DNA of 41,171 nucleotides. It comes from Phocaeicola sp. (GTDB taxonomy: Bacteria > Bacteroidota > Bacteroidia > Bacteroidales > Bacteroidaceae). Positions 33,546 through 41,171 of the stretch are shown here, piece after piece (the first letter of the stretch is position 1; the number at the start of each line of letters is the position of its first letter). The stretch is from contig JAHHQU010000018.1 in assembly GCA_020026225.1 (NCBI GenBank), forward strand, positions 1 to 41,171, read 5' to 3'. The notes beneath the pieces are model-generated. The model did no database searches, was not told the origin of the DNA, and was given only the letters and a program-made list of their open reading frames with translations. The position numbers and the translations under genes are program-made.

Positions 33546-33575
33546 CTGAGAGATTGTAATGTTGAGTTTACAAAG

Positions 33576-34001
33576 ATGACTGACAAAATAAGACATTTAG
33601 GTATTGTGGAAAACATAGAAGGACCTCTGGTAAAAGTGAGAATCCTTCAAACTTCTGCGTGCTCAGCCTGTAGCATAAAGGGACATTGTAATGCTTCCGA
33701 GATGAAAGAAAAACTGATAGATGCCTATAATCATCAAGCCATTCCTTGTCAAATAGGACAGCATGTGATGGTATGCGGTACAACTTCAATGGGAATAAAA
33801 GCCGTATGGTTGGCTTTTGCAGTTCCCTTCTTTGTTTTGTTAGCTTCTTTGTTTATTACTATGGAATGTACCGGAGGAGATGAAATGCTTTCTGCTCTGA
33901 TATCACTAGCTATGTTGCTTCCTTATTATGGCTTCATTTATTTGATTAGAAACAAATTAAGCAGAACTTTCTCTTTTACTTTAGAATCAATAAATAATTA
34001 A
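33576..34001 (+). CDS. rseC: RseC/SoxR-reducing-system family protein
   Basis: 141 residues from ATG 33576. The N-terminal domain carries a cysteine cluster Cys29-x2-Cys32-x5-Cys38 (SACSACSIKGHC), followed by two membrane helices (about 70-90 and 102-118). The RseC family commonly accompanies rnf genes in Bacteroidetes and may help redox control or assembly of the complex. It is the first gene of the rnf operon, with 13 bases to rnfB. The name follows the family; the E. coli role in sigma-E control is not implied. Confidence 0.88.
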   Translation: MTDKIRHLGIVENIEGPLVKVRILQTSACSACSIKGHCNASEMKEKLIDAYNHQAIPCQIGQHVMVCGTTSMGIKAVWLAFAVPFFVLLASLFITMECTGGDEMLSALISLAMLLPYYGFIYLIRNKLSRTFSFTLESINN

Positions 34002-34014
34002 TAAACTAACTTTT

Positions 34015-35199
34015 ATGGATTTAATTTTGATTGCAGTGCTTTCTTTAGGTGCCATCGGACTTGTTTCTGCGGTAATTCTTTACGTGGCTTCTAAGAAATT
34101 TGCTGTTTATGAAGATCCGCGCATTGCAAAGGTAGCCGAGGTGCTTCCTCAAGCTAACTGCGGTGGATGTGGTTATCCTGGATGTTCTGGCTTTGCCGCT
34201 GCTTGTGTGAAGGCTGGTTCGTTAGAAGGAAAATTATGTCCGGTAGGGGGGCAACCTACCATGGTGAAAGTAGCCGAAATTTTGGGACTTGAAGCTGCTG
34301 CTTCAGAACCGAAAGTGGCTGTCGTAAGATGTAACGGTACCTGTGAACATCGTCCTCGCCTGACGAAATATGATGGTGTCCGTTCTTGTGTTATCGCTAA
34401 CACTACTTATGGTGGTGAAACTGGCTGTTCTTTTGGATGTTTAGGTTGTGGCGATTGTGTAGATGCATGTAATTTTGATGCAATCCACATCAATCCAGAG
34501 ACGGGATTACCAGAAGTGGATGAAAGCAAATGTACTGCTTGTGGTGCATGTAGTAAAGCTTGTCCTCGTAATATTATTGAAATTCGTCCGAAGGGAAGAA
34601 ACAACCGTCGTGTATATGTACAATGTGTAAATAAAGATAAGGGTGCTGTGGCACGTAAAGCATGTACTTCTGCTTGTATCGGTTGTGGTAAGTGCGTGAA
34701 GGTTTGTCCATTTGAAGCTATCACCTTAGAGAATAATCTTGCTTATATTGATCCGACTAAATGTAAGTCATGTCGTAAGTGTGAAATGGAATGTCCACAA
34801 AACGCCATTGTTGCAGTGAACTTCCCTCCACGTAAGGCGAAACCGGCAGATGCTGCTAAACCAGCTGCAAGACCGGCTGCATCAGCTCAGGCTGCTTCGG
34901 CAAAACCTGCTGCGGAAGTGAAGACGGTAGAAAAGGCTGAGGTAAAGACCGCTTCAGCACCTGCTCAAGTTGCTCCAGCAAAGCCGGCTGTAGAAGCGAA
35001 GCCAGCGGAAGCTCCGGCAAAATCGGCAGAAAAGGCTGAGGTAAAAGCCGCTCCGGCATCTGCACCAGCACAGACAGCTCCAGTAAAACCTGCTGTTGAG
35101 GTGAAGACGGTAGAAGTTTCAGCAAAATCCGTTGAAAAGGTTGAAAAAGCCCCAGAAGCTTCAGCAGATAAAGGTGCAGAAACTTCAAAAGCTCAGTGA
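34015..35199 (+). CDS. rnfB: Rnf complex subunit B, iron-sulfur protein with an unusual Ala/Pro/Lys tail
   Basis: This 394-residue protein has a membrane anchor at about 3-26 and an Fe-S domain with Cys49, Cys52 and Cys57 (NCGGCGYPGC). Four ferredoxin-type CxxCxxCxxxC motifs follow between about 140 and 265 (CLGCGDCVDAC, CTACGACSKAC, CIGCGKCVKVC, CKSCRKCEMEC). RnfB takes electrons from ferredoxin. From about residue 278 the protein turns into a low-complexity tail of degenerate AKPA/VKTVEKAEVK repeats, about 115 residues, which many RnfB proteins lack. It may be a flexible linker or an interaction segment. Confidence 0.93.
   Translation: MDLILIAVLSLGAIGLVSAVILYVASKKFAVYEDPRIAKVAEVLPQANCGGCGYPGCSGFAAACVKAGSLEGKLCPVGGQPTMVKVAEILGLEAAASEPKVAVVRCNGTCEHRPRLTKYDGVRSCVIANTTYGGETGCSFGCLGCGDCVDACNFDAIHINPETGLPEVDESKCTACGACSKACPRNIIEIRPKGRNNRRVYVQCVNKDKGAVARKACTSACIGCGKCVKVCPFEAITLENNLAYIDPTKCKSCRKCEMECPQNAIVAVNFPPRKAKPADAAKPAARPAASAQAASAKPAAEVKTVEKAEVKTASAPAQVAPAKPAVEAKPAEAPAKSAEKAEVKAAPASAPAQTAPVKPAVEVKTVEVSAKSVEKVEKAPEASADKGAETSKAQ
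34858..35195 (+). repeat. Degenerate repeats encoding the RnfB tail
   Basis: The DNA encodes imperfect repeats of units such as GTGAAGACGGTAGAA (34917 and 35100) and AGAAAAGGCTGAGGTAAA (two close copies near 34930 and 35029). They stay in frame. Such repeats can expand or contract by slippage, so tail length may vary between strains. Confidence 0.7.
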
Positions 35200-35235
35200 T
35201 AATCATTTAGTACAAAAAATTAAAACGATATAACA

Positions 35236-36573
35236 GTGAAGACATTTAGAATTGGTGGAGTTCATCCAGCAGAAAATAAATTGTCGGCCGGCAAAGCTAT
35301 TGAAACATTAGCTCTTCCTAAGCAGGCTGTGTTTCCTTTGTCTCAGCATATTGGTGCTCCTACAACTCCCATTGTAAAAAGAGGTGATGTTGTTAAGGTG
35401 GGTACTAAGATTGCAGAAGCAGGAGGTTTTGTCTCGGCACCTATCTTTTCTTCTGTATCAGGTAAGGTCAGTAAGATTGATAGCGTTATCGATGCAAGCG
35501 GTTATCGTAAACCGGCTATTTTCATCGATGTAGTAGGTGACGAATGGGAAGAATCAATTGATAGAAGTACCGAATTGGTCAAAGAATGTACTTTGTCACC
35601 AGAAGAAATTGTAGCGAAAATTAAAAATGCAGGTGTCGTTGGTATGGGTGGCGCTTGTTTCCCAACACATGTGAAATTGACTCCTCCTCCAGGATGCAAA
35701 GCTGAATGTGTAATCATCAATGCAGTAGAATGTGAGCCGTATTTAACAGCCGACCATCGATTGATGTTGGAAAAGGCCGATGAAATCTTAGTCGGAGTAG
35801 ACATCTTGATGAAAGCTGCAAAAGTTACCAGAGGCTATATCGGTATTGAAAACAATAAGCCTGATGCTATAAAATTGATGACTGAAAAAGCTGCTGCTTA
35901 TCCTAATATTGAGGTAGTACCTTTGAAGGTGAAATATCCCCAAGGTGGTGAAAAGCAGTTGATTGATGCTGTTATCGGTCGTCAGGTTCCTGCACCTCCA
36001 GCTATTCCTATCCATGTGGGTGCTGTGGTTCAGAACGTAGGTACTGCTTATGCCGTTTATGAAGCAGTTCAGAAAAATAAACCTCTATTTGAGCGTATTG
36101 TAACAGTAACGGGTAAATCGCTTAAGAATCCGTCGAACTTCTTGACTCGTATGGGAACTCCGATGAGTCAGTTGATAGATGCGGCTGGTGGTCTTCCTGA
36201 AGATACCGGAAAAGTAATTGGCGGTGGTCCAATGATGGGTAAGGCTTTGGCAAATACAGAAGTTCCTATCTGTAAAGGTAGTTCTGGCGTATTGATTATG
36301 AATGACAAGGAAGCATCACGTGCAGAGGCTCAGCCTTGTATTCGTTGTGCGAAGTGTGTAAGTGCATGTCCAATGGGATTGGAACCCTATTTGTTGGCAA
36401 CTTGCTCAGCCAAACATGATTGGGAACGCGTTGAGAAGGAAATGATTATGTCTTGTATAGAATGCGGATCTTGTCAGTTTACATGTCCTTCACATCGTCC
36501 GATGTTGGACTATATCCGTTTAGGTAAAGGTAAAGTGGGCGGTATTATCCGTGCACGTAACGCTAAAAAATAA
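35236..36573 (+). CDS. rnfC: Rnf complex subunit C
   Basis: 445 residues from a GTG start at 35236; no ATG lies before the conserved N-terminus FRIGGVHPAENK. It has an N-terminal barrel-sandwich segment, a flavin/NADH-binding central domain (GMGGACFPTHVKL; NAVECEPYLTADHRLML), an SLBB region and two C-terminal cluster motifs (CIRCAKCVSACP, CIECGSCQFTCP). RnfC is the peripheral subunit that exchanges electrons with NAD+/NADH. 36 bases follow rnfB. Confidence 0.94.
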   Translation: MKTFRIGGVHPAENKLSAGKAIETLALPKQAVFPLSQHIGAPTTPIVKRGDVVKVGTKIAEAGGFVSAPIFSSVSGKVSKIDSVIDASGYRKPAIFIDVVGDEWEESIDRSTELVKECTLSPEEIVAKIKNAGVVGMGGACFPTHVKLTPPPGCKAECVIINAVECEPYLTADHRLMLEKADEILVGVDILMKAAKVTRGYIGIENNKPDAIKLMTEKAAAYPNIEVVPLKVKYPQGGEKQLIDAVIGRQVPAPPAIPIHVGAVVQNVGTAYAVYEAVQKNKPLFERIVTVTGKSLKNPSNFLTRMGTPMSQLIDAAGGLPEDTGKVIGGGPMMGKALANTEVPICKGSSGVLIMNDKEASRAEAQPCIRCAKCVSACPMGLEPYLLATCSAKHDWERVEKEMIMSCIECGSCQFTCPSHRPMLDYIRLGKGKVGGIIRARNAKK

Positions 36574-36581
36574 GTAGAATT

Positions 36582-37586
36582 ATGGCAAATAAATTAATCG
36601 TATCTTTATCGCCCCATGTACATGGCGGAGACAGCGTGCAGAAAAACATGTACGGCGTAATCATAGCCTTGATACCAGCTTTGCTCGTATCTTTGTTCGT
36701 GTTTGGTTTGGGTGCAGCTATTGTAACGCTGACTTCGGTTGCTGCATGTGTGTTCTTTGAATGGGCGATTTCTAAGTATATCTTGAAAAAAGAACGTACT
36801 ACTATAATGGATGGCTCGGCGGCCTTGACAGGTTTGTTGCTTGCTTTCAATCTCCCGTCTAATCTTCCTATCTGGATTATCATCATCGGTGCTTTGGTGG
36901 CAATTGGTATAGGTAAACTGACCTTCGGCGGTTTGGGATGCAATCCTTTTAACCCGGCATTGGTAGGTCGTGTCTTTCTTTTGATTTCTTTCCCAGTACA
37001 GATGACTTCATGGCCTAAAGCAGGTCAGTTGATGTCTTATCTCGACGCTGAAACAGGTGCTACACCTTTGGCTTTGATGAAGCAGGCTATCAAGAGTGCC
37101 GACCCTTCGGTCTTGAATGATCTTCCTAATAGCTTTAGTTTGTTGTTGGGTATGCCTTCAGAGACTCAGATGGGTATCGGATCTTTGGGTGAAATCAGCG
37201 GATTAGCTTTACTCTTAGGTTTTGCATATATGTTATGGAAAAAAATCATTTCATGGCATATCCCAGTATCAATCTTGGCTACAGTGTTTGTATTCTCAGG
37301 TTTAATGCATTTGGCAAATCCGATTTATGCATGTCCGATTTCAGTCTTGTGTTCAGGTGGTTTGATGTTGGGTGCAATCTTTATGGCAACCGATTACGTT
37401 ACATCTCCTATGACACATAAAGGAATGGTGATATATGGTATCGCTATTGGTTTCTTGACGGTGGTAATCCGAAATTTCGGTGCTTATCCGGAAGGTATGT
37501 CATTCGCAATCTTGATTATGAATGCATTTACTCCATTGATCAATAACTATTGTAAACCAAAACGTTTCGGGGAGGTGAAAAAATGA
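36582..37586 (+). CDS. rnfD: Rnf complex subunit D
   Basis: This 334-residue membrane protein has the covalent-FMN attachment motif TGAT at residues 158-161 (AETGATPLAL), with Thr161 as the linked residue. Several membrane spans surround it. RnfD is part of the ion-translocating core. It starts 8 bases after rnfC and overlaps rnfG by four bases (ATGA), indicating coupling. Confidence 0.95.
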   Translation: MANKLIVSLSPHVHGGDSVQKNMYGVIIALIPALLVSLFVFGLGAAIVTLTSVAACVFFEWAISKYILKKERTTIMDGSAALTGLLLAFNLPSNLPIWIIIIGALVAIGIGKLTFGGLGCNPFNPALVGRVFLLISFPVQMTSWPKAGQLMSYLDAETGATPLALMKQAIKSADPSVLNDLPNSFSLLLGMPSETQMGIGSLGEISGLALLLGFAYMLWKKIISWHIPVSILATVFVFSGLMHLANPIYACPISVLCSGGLMLGAIFMATDYVTSPMTHKGMVIYGIAIGFLTVVIRNFGAYPEGMSFAILIMNAFTPLINNYCKPKRFGEVKK

Positions 37587-38257
37587 AAAAATTAGAATCA
37601 TCTTTAAAGAATATGGCGTTGGCGTTGACTGGTTTCTCAGTGCTTGCCGGTGGCGTATTGGGATGGGTTAACGGTGTAACCGCTGAACCTATTGCTCAGG
37701 CAAATGCCAAGATTTTGAGTGATGCAATTAAAGTCGTTGTTCCAGATTTCGACAATAATCCTGCAGAAGCTTCAGAAACTATAGAAATAGAGGGTGCAAC
37801 CTATAAAGTTTATAAAGCTACTAAAAGTGGTGAGTTTGTGGGCGCTGCCGTAGAAAGTGCATCTATGGGCTTTGGTGGAGATCTGAGAATCTTGGTTGGC
37901 TTTACTCCAGAAGGTAAAATTGTAGATTACTCAGTATTGGCTCACGCAGAAACTCCTGGATTGGGATCTAAGGCTGCTGAATGGTTTAAGAAAGGTGCAA
38001 AAGGGGATATCACTGGCATGAATCCGGGTGAAAAAGAATTGGTAGTGAGCAAAGATGGTGGTCAGGTTGACGCGATTACAGCTTCTACTATTACCTCACG
38101 TGCTTTCTTGTTGGCTGTAAATAAGGCTTTTAAGGCTTTCAAAAGCTTGAATACTGAGAGCGTGGCTACACAAGATGCAGTGGCATCTCAGGTGGAAGCA
38201 GCTACAGAAAATGCTGAACAAACAAATAATGAAACAAATAATAGGAGGGAAGAATAG
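37583..38257 (+). CDS. rnfG: Rnf complex subunit G
   Basis: This 224-residue protein has one N-terminal membrane anchor (about 10-30) and a periplasmic flavin-binding domain. The attachment motif is DAITASTITS at 163-172, with Thr169 the expected FMN site. The C-terminus carries an extra polar tail of about 30 residues (Ala/Glu/Asn-rich). It overlaps rnfD by the ATGA junction. Confidence 0.94.
   Translation: MKKLESSLKNMALALTGFSVLAGGVLGWVNGVTAEPIAQANAKILSDAIKVVVPDFDNNPAEASETIEIEGATYKVYKATKSGEFVGAAVESASMGFGGDLRILVGFTPEGKIVDYSVLAHAETPGLGSKAAEWFKKGAKGDITGMNPGEKELVVSKDGGQVDAITASTITSRAFLLAVNKAFKAFKSLNTESVATQDAVASQVEAATENAEQTNNETNNRREE
38244..38249 (+). promoter_or_regulatory. Shine-Dalgarno-like site before rnfE
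   Basis: GGAGGG lies nine bases before the rnfE ATG at 38259. Genes in this window otherwise lack such sites, as usual in Bacteroidetes. It lies inside the end of rnfG and helps choose ATG 38259 over the upstream frame. Confidence 0.5.
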
Positions 38258-38258
38258 T

Positions 38259-38843
38259 ATGAATAATTTTAAAGTTTTGATGAACGGAATTATTAAAGAA
38301 AATCCTACTTTCGTTCTCCTTTTAGGTATGTGTCCTACCTTAGGTACCACTTCTTCAGCTATCAATGGTATGGGTATGGGACTTGCTACGCTTTTCGTAT
38401 TGATATGTTCGAATGTAGTAATCTCTTCCATCAAGAATTTAGTTCCTGACATGGTGCGTATTCCTATCTTCATCGTAGTTATCGCGTCTTTCGTTACCGT
38501 TCTTCAGATGTTGATGCAAGCTTATGTACCAGGTTTGTATGCTACTTTGGGATTGTTTATTCCTTTAATTGTAGTAAACTGTATCTTGTTAGGACGTGCT
38601 GAAGCTTTTGCTGCCAAAAATGGCCCTTTGGCTTCTTTCTTCGATGGACTTGGAATGGGACTCGGATTTACCATTGGTTTAACGCTTCTCGGTTCTGTTC
38701 GTGAATTTTTGGGTACAGGTAAAATTTTCAATATCTCAATACTTCCAGAAGAGTATGGTATGCTGGTATTCGTTTTAGCTCCAGGTGCATTCATCGTTTT
38801 GGGATATTTGATCGCAATTGTCAATCGCTTGAAGAAAGCTTAA
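38259..38843 (+). CDS. rnfE: Rnf complex subunit E
   Basis: 194 residues from ATG 38259; the frame continues upstream into rnfG, but the conserved start NNFKVLMNGIIKENP sits here. It is a six-helix inner-membrane subunit paired with RnfA, with the family motif GLGMGLGFTIGLTLLGS. It follows rnfG directly, separated by one base after the stop. Confidence 0.94.
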   Translation: MNNFKVLMNGIIKENPTFVLLLGMCPTLGTTSSAINGMGMGLATLFVLICSNVVISSIKNLVPDMVRIPIFIVVIASFVTVLQMLMQAYVPGLYATLGLFIPLIVVNCILLGRAEAFAAKNGPLASFFDGLGMGLGFTIGLTLLGSVREFLGTGKIFNISILPEEYGMLVFVLAPGAFIVLGYLIAIVNRLKKA

Positions 38844-38861
38844 CCCGTTAAAGATTTTGTT

Positions 38862-39461
38862 ATGGAATATTTATTGATATTTATTACAGCAATATTTGTG
38901 AACAACGTGGTGTTGTCACAATTTCTTGGAATCTGTCCGTTCTTAGGCGTTTCTAAGAAGGTTGAAACCGCAATGGGTATGGGAGCTGCCGTAGCTTTCG
39001 TGTTGACTCTTGCAACCATTGTGACCTATATGATTCAGAAGTTTGTACTTGATGCTTTTAATTTGGGCTATTTGCAGACTATAGCTTTCATTCTGGTGAT
39101 TGCAGCATTGGTACAGATGGTTGAAATTATTTTAAAGAAGGTATCGCCGGCTTTGTATCAGGCATTGGGCGTGTTCTTGCCTTTGATTACCACTAACTGC
39201 TGTATCCTTGGTGTTACTATCTTGGTTATTCAGAAGCAGTTCGATTTGCTTACTGGTGTGGTTTATGCTTTTTCTACCGCTTTGGGCTTTGCGTTGGCTT
39301 TGATCGTGTTTGCTGGTATTCGTGAACAGTTGGGCTTGGTTAATATTCCAAAGGGAATGAAAGGTATGCCTATTGCATTAGTTACTGCAGGTTTGTTGGC
39401 TATGGCTTTTATGGGCTTCTCAGGAGTAGATAAAGGTTTGGCTGTATTGTTTGGACTTTAA
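38862..39461 (+). CDS. rnfA: Rnf complex subunit A
   Basis: This 199-residue six-helix membrane subunit contains VVLSQFLGICPFLGVS and PLITTNCCILG, which carry the conserved cysteines of the RnfA/RnfE core that hold an Fe-S cluster within the membrane. It completes the complex that couples ferredoxin-to-NAD+ electron flow to sodium or proton transport. Last gene of the operon, before a terminator. Confidence 0.95.
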   Translation: MEYLLIFITAIFVNNVVLSQFLGICPFLGVSKKVETAMGMGAAVAFVLTLATIVTYMIQKFVLDAFNLGYLQTIAFILVIAALVQMVEIILKKVSPALYQALGVFLPLITTNCCILGVTILVIQKQFDLLTGVVYAFSTALGFALALIVFAGIREQLGLVNIPKGMKGMPIALVTAGLLAMAFMGFSGVDKGLAVLFGL

Positions 39462-39480
39462 AAGAATGAGCAATAATTTA

Positions 39481-39518
39481 AAAATCCGGTTTCTTTTTAG
39501 AAATCGGATTTTTTTTGT
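39481..39518 (+). terminator. Terminator of the Rnf operon
   Basis: AAAATCCGGTTTCT (39481-39494) pairs with AGAAATCGGATTTT (39499-39512) with one wobble and a four-T loop, followed by a T run. Confidence 0.9.
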
Positions 39519-39570
39519 TTTAATTTTTCTTTTAATCTAATTATTCATCCAGTTTCTTAATTTTAATCCT

Positions 39571-39578
39571 TATATTTG
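39571..39578 (+). promoter_or_regulatory. -7 element of galE
   Basis: TATATTTG matches TAnnTTTG and lies 46 bases before ATG 39625. Confidence 0.6.
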
Positions 39579-39624
39579 TTGTTAGAAAACTAATCTATAA
39601 AATAAACGGATAATCCCCTTGATT

Positions 39625-40659
39625 ATGAAAAAAAGAATCCTTGTGGCAGGTGGAACCGGATATATTGGTTCACATACTGTAGTTGAATTACAAAATAGTG
39701 GTTATGAAGTAATTATTGTCGATAATCTATCTAATTCTCGTGCAGAAGTTGTCGATAGTATCGAAAAGATTACAGGAATTCGTCCAGCTTTTGAAAAGGT
39801 TGATTGCTTGGATTACGAAGCATTGGACGGTGTCTTTACAAAGTATCCTGGTATCCAGGGTGTCATCCATTTTGCGGCAAGTAAAGCTGTAGGTGAATCT
39901 GTTCAGAAGCCTTTGCTCTATTATCGTAACAACATTGTTTCTTTGGTCAATATGTTGGAATTAATGCCTAAACATGGTGTGAAGGGTATCATTTTCTCTT
40001 CTTCATGTACAGTGTATGGGCAGCCTGATGTTTTGCCTGTAACAGAAGAAGCACCTATTAAGAAGGCTGAATCTCCTTACGGTAATACAAAACAGATTAA
40101 TGAAGAGATCATTCGTGATACTGTAGCTTCAGGTTCTCCTATAAAAGCTATCATGTTGCGCTATTTCAATCCTATAGGTGCACATCCTTCTGCTTTGATC
40201 GGTGAATTGCCTAATGGCGTTCCACAGAACTTGATTCCGTATTTGACACAGACTGCAATGGGAATTCGTGAGCAGTTGAGCGTTTTTGGTGATGATTATG
40301 ATACTCCTGATGGTTCATGTATCCGTGACTATATCTATGTAGTTGATTTGGCTAAGGCGCATGTCATTGCTATGAATCGTATTTTGGAAGACAAACAGAA
40401 GGAAAGTGTAGAAGTCTTTAATATTGGTACAGGTCGTGGGCTTTCAGTCTTGGAATTGATTCATGCATTCGAATCATCTACAGGCGTGAAACTTAATTAT
40501 AAGATTGCTCCACGTCGTCAGGGAGATATCGTAAAAGTGTGGGCTGATCCAGCACTGGCTAATAATGAGTTGGGTTGGAAAGCTGAAAATTCTATTGAAG
40601 ATACGTTGCGTTCTGCATGGAAGTGGCAAGAGCACTTGCGTGAAGAAGGTATTATGTAA
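39625..40659 (+). CDS. galE: UDP-glucose 4-epimerase
   Basis: 344 residues from ATG 39625 (a TTG two codons earlier is unlikely). SDR fold with NAD motif GGTGYIGSH near residue 9, catalytic Ser in SSSCTVYG and the YGNTK Tyr-x3-Lys pair. It interconverts UDP-glucose and UDP-galactose, feeding surface glycans and galactose use. Length is standard. It is monocistronic; the DNA that follows holds a terminator. Confidence 0.95.
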   Translation: MKKRILVAGGTGYIGSHTVVELQNSGYEVIIVDNLSNSRAEVVDSIEKITGIRPAFEKVDCLDYEALDGVFTKYPGIQGVIHFAASKAVGESVQKPLLYYRNNIVSLVNMLELMPKHGVKGIIFSSSCTVYGQPDVLPVTEEAPIKKAESPYGNTKQINEEIIRDTVASGSPIKAIMLRYFNPIGAHPSALIGELPNGVPQNLIPYLTQTAMGIREQLSVFGDDYDTPDGSCIRDYIYVVDLAKAHVIAMNRILEDKQKESVEVFNIGTGRGLSVLELIHAFESSTGVKLNYKIAPRRQGDIVKVWADPALANNELGWKAENSIEDTLRSAWKWQEHLREEGIM

Positions 40660-40786
40660 TAATGTAATTGACGGGCAGTCTTTGCTTGCTCATTTTGATA
40701 TGTGAATATTGAGATGGGATTCGAACTTTGTTAAGTTCGGAGATGTCCGTAATGGTTTTGTCGTGTTTTATTTTGTGTTTGTGTCC

Positions 40787-40823
40787 AGCCGTCCTTTACA
40801 AGTCGTAGAGGATGGCTTTTTTT
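40787..40823 (+). terminator. Terminator downstream of galE
   Basis: AGCCGTCCTTTAC (40787-40799) pairs with GTAGAGGATGGCT (40805-40817) with two wobbles and a T run. It lies 130 bases after the galE stop. Confidence 0.8.
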
Positions 40824-41082
40824 ATAGGGTAACTTCACTATTTGTGTTTCAGGAAAAGTATCGTGACTCTTTTATGAAATTGTTGCTTCTATGAATGATG
40901 GAGAGAGGTGCATGTAGATTATAATTCATTTGATGTTGATCTGTCTTCCAATTTTGAAATTATAAAGAAATGGGAGAGACTTTAAGAGTACTCTTTTCTT
41001 TGAAAAATAGAATTTATATTGTTGAAAATAAGCAGTTTATGTAAAAACGATGAAAAATATTTAAAAATTATTCATAAAAAGT

Positions 41083-41113
41083 GTTGCATTTCTCATAAAA
41101 GTGCGTACCTTTG
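41083..41113 (+). promoter_or_regulatory. Strong promoter reading off the right edge
   Basis: GTTG (41083-41086), a 19-base spacer and TACCTTTG (41106-41113), followed by CAACCGC near the start point and a possible hairpin at about 41117-41138. The form resembles promoters of stable RNA operons in these bacteria. The transcript product lies outside the window. Confidence 0.55.
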
Positions 41114-41171
41114 CAACCGCTTTCGAGAGGGAAACGCGATAAAGATGAAATTCTGATAAAAGGATAAGCGA

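Larger units (their letters stand above)
33195..33575 (+). other. Intergenic region and leader before the Rnf operon
   Basis: It holds a hairpin at 33237-33293 that may terminate the sigma-like gene, and the Rnf promoter at 33538. Between them (33300-33530) I see nothing recognisable. Confidence 0.6.
40660..41171. other. Right-hand intergenic region
   Basis: It contains the galE-side terminator (40787-40823), a short CGAACTT/AAGTTCG hairpin near 40723-40740, and the strong promoter near the right edge. The bases between 40824 and 41080 are AT-rich with nothing recognisable. Confidence 0.6.

Noticed and set aside
1..41171. tRNA, rRNA, CRISPR arrays, insertion sequences, phage or integrative-element genes
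   Set aside because: I looked for T-loop-like sequences, regular spaced repeats, transposase or integrase motifs and found none.

Overview
The window reads as chromosomal DNA of a gut-type Bacteroidales, most likely a Bacteroides/Phocaeicola relative. The evidence is compositional and gene-level: moderately AT-rich DNA, start codons mostly without Shine-Dalgarno sequences, and a TAnnTTTG -7 element (the Bacteroides housekeeping promoter) a few tens of bases ahead of nearly every transcription unit. Family-typical genes include a DUF5686 outer-membrane protein, Bacteroidetes-type LptE, a secreted S9 peptidase, and an Rnf cluster in the order rseC-rnfB-C-D-G-E-A. No tRNA, rRNA, CRISPR, insertion sequence, integrase or phage gene was seen. 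Most of the window looks like ordinary core genome.

Layout. 1-2.9 kb: the tail of an unidentified gene, then a PfkB-family kinase (-) divergent from a solitary inositol-3-phosphate synthase (+). 3-8.8 kb: a DUF5686 protein, then an envelope/secretion operon of a sigma-54 enhancer-binding protein, LptE, an acidic TPR-like protein and SecG. 8.9-10.7 kb: glnS (-), followed by an 800-base gap with a possible small RNA. 11.5-16.3 kb: rarA, a D-2-hydroxyacid dehydrogenase, a C_GCAxxG_C_C protein, a small winged-helix protein, an AlkD-like DNA glycosylase with an odd leader, and a nitroreductase-domain lipoprotein. 16.5-17.6 kb: an orphan HpaII-family restriction-endonuclease homologue with no methyltransferase beside it. 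17.9-24.4 kb: a secreted S9 peptidase (+) facing cytoplasmic GH13 alpha-amylase, fabD and thiD (-).

24.6-27.5 kb: a probable operon of two exported cysteine peptidases (C69 then C1/bleomycin-hydrolase type). 27.5-29 kb: an eight-helix membrane protein of unknown function behind two back-to-back RNA hairpins. 29.1-32.2 kb: GDP-mannose pyrophosphorylase, thiol peroxidase (-) and a DUF368/PopT-type undecaprenyl-phosphate translocase. 32.6-33.2 kb: an isolated, atypical sigma-factor-like protein in AT-rich surroundings. 33.5-39.5 kb: the complete Rnf ion-translocating ferredoxin:NAD+ oxidoreductase operon. 39.6-40.7 kb: galE. The last bases hold a strong promoter whose product lies beyond the window.

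Themes. Envelope biogenesis and sugar-nucleotide supply are well represented (LptE, SecG, DUF5686, ManC, GalE, DUF368, FabD, Ino1), alongside redox and energy functions (Rnf, Tpx, nitroreductase) and extracellular peptide breakdown (S9, C69, C1). I found no convincing new multi-gene system. The best leads are the orphan HpaII-like protein with a changed active-site lysine, the tandem-hairpin leader at 27.9-28.04 kb, and the degenerate sigma-like protein.
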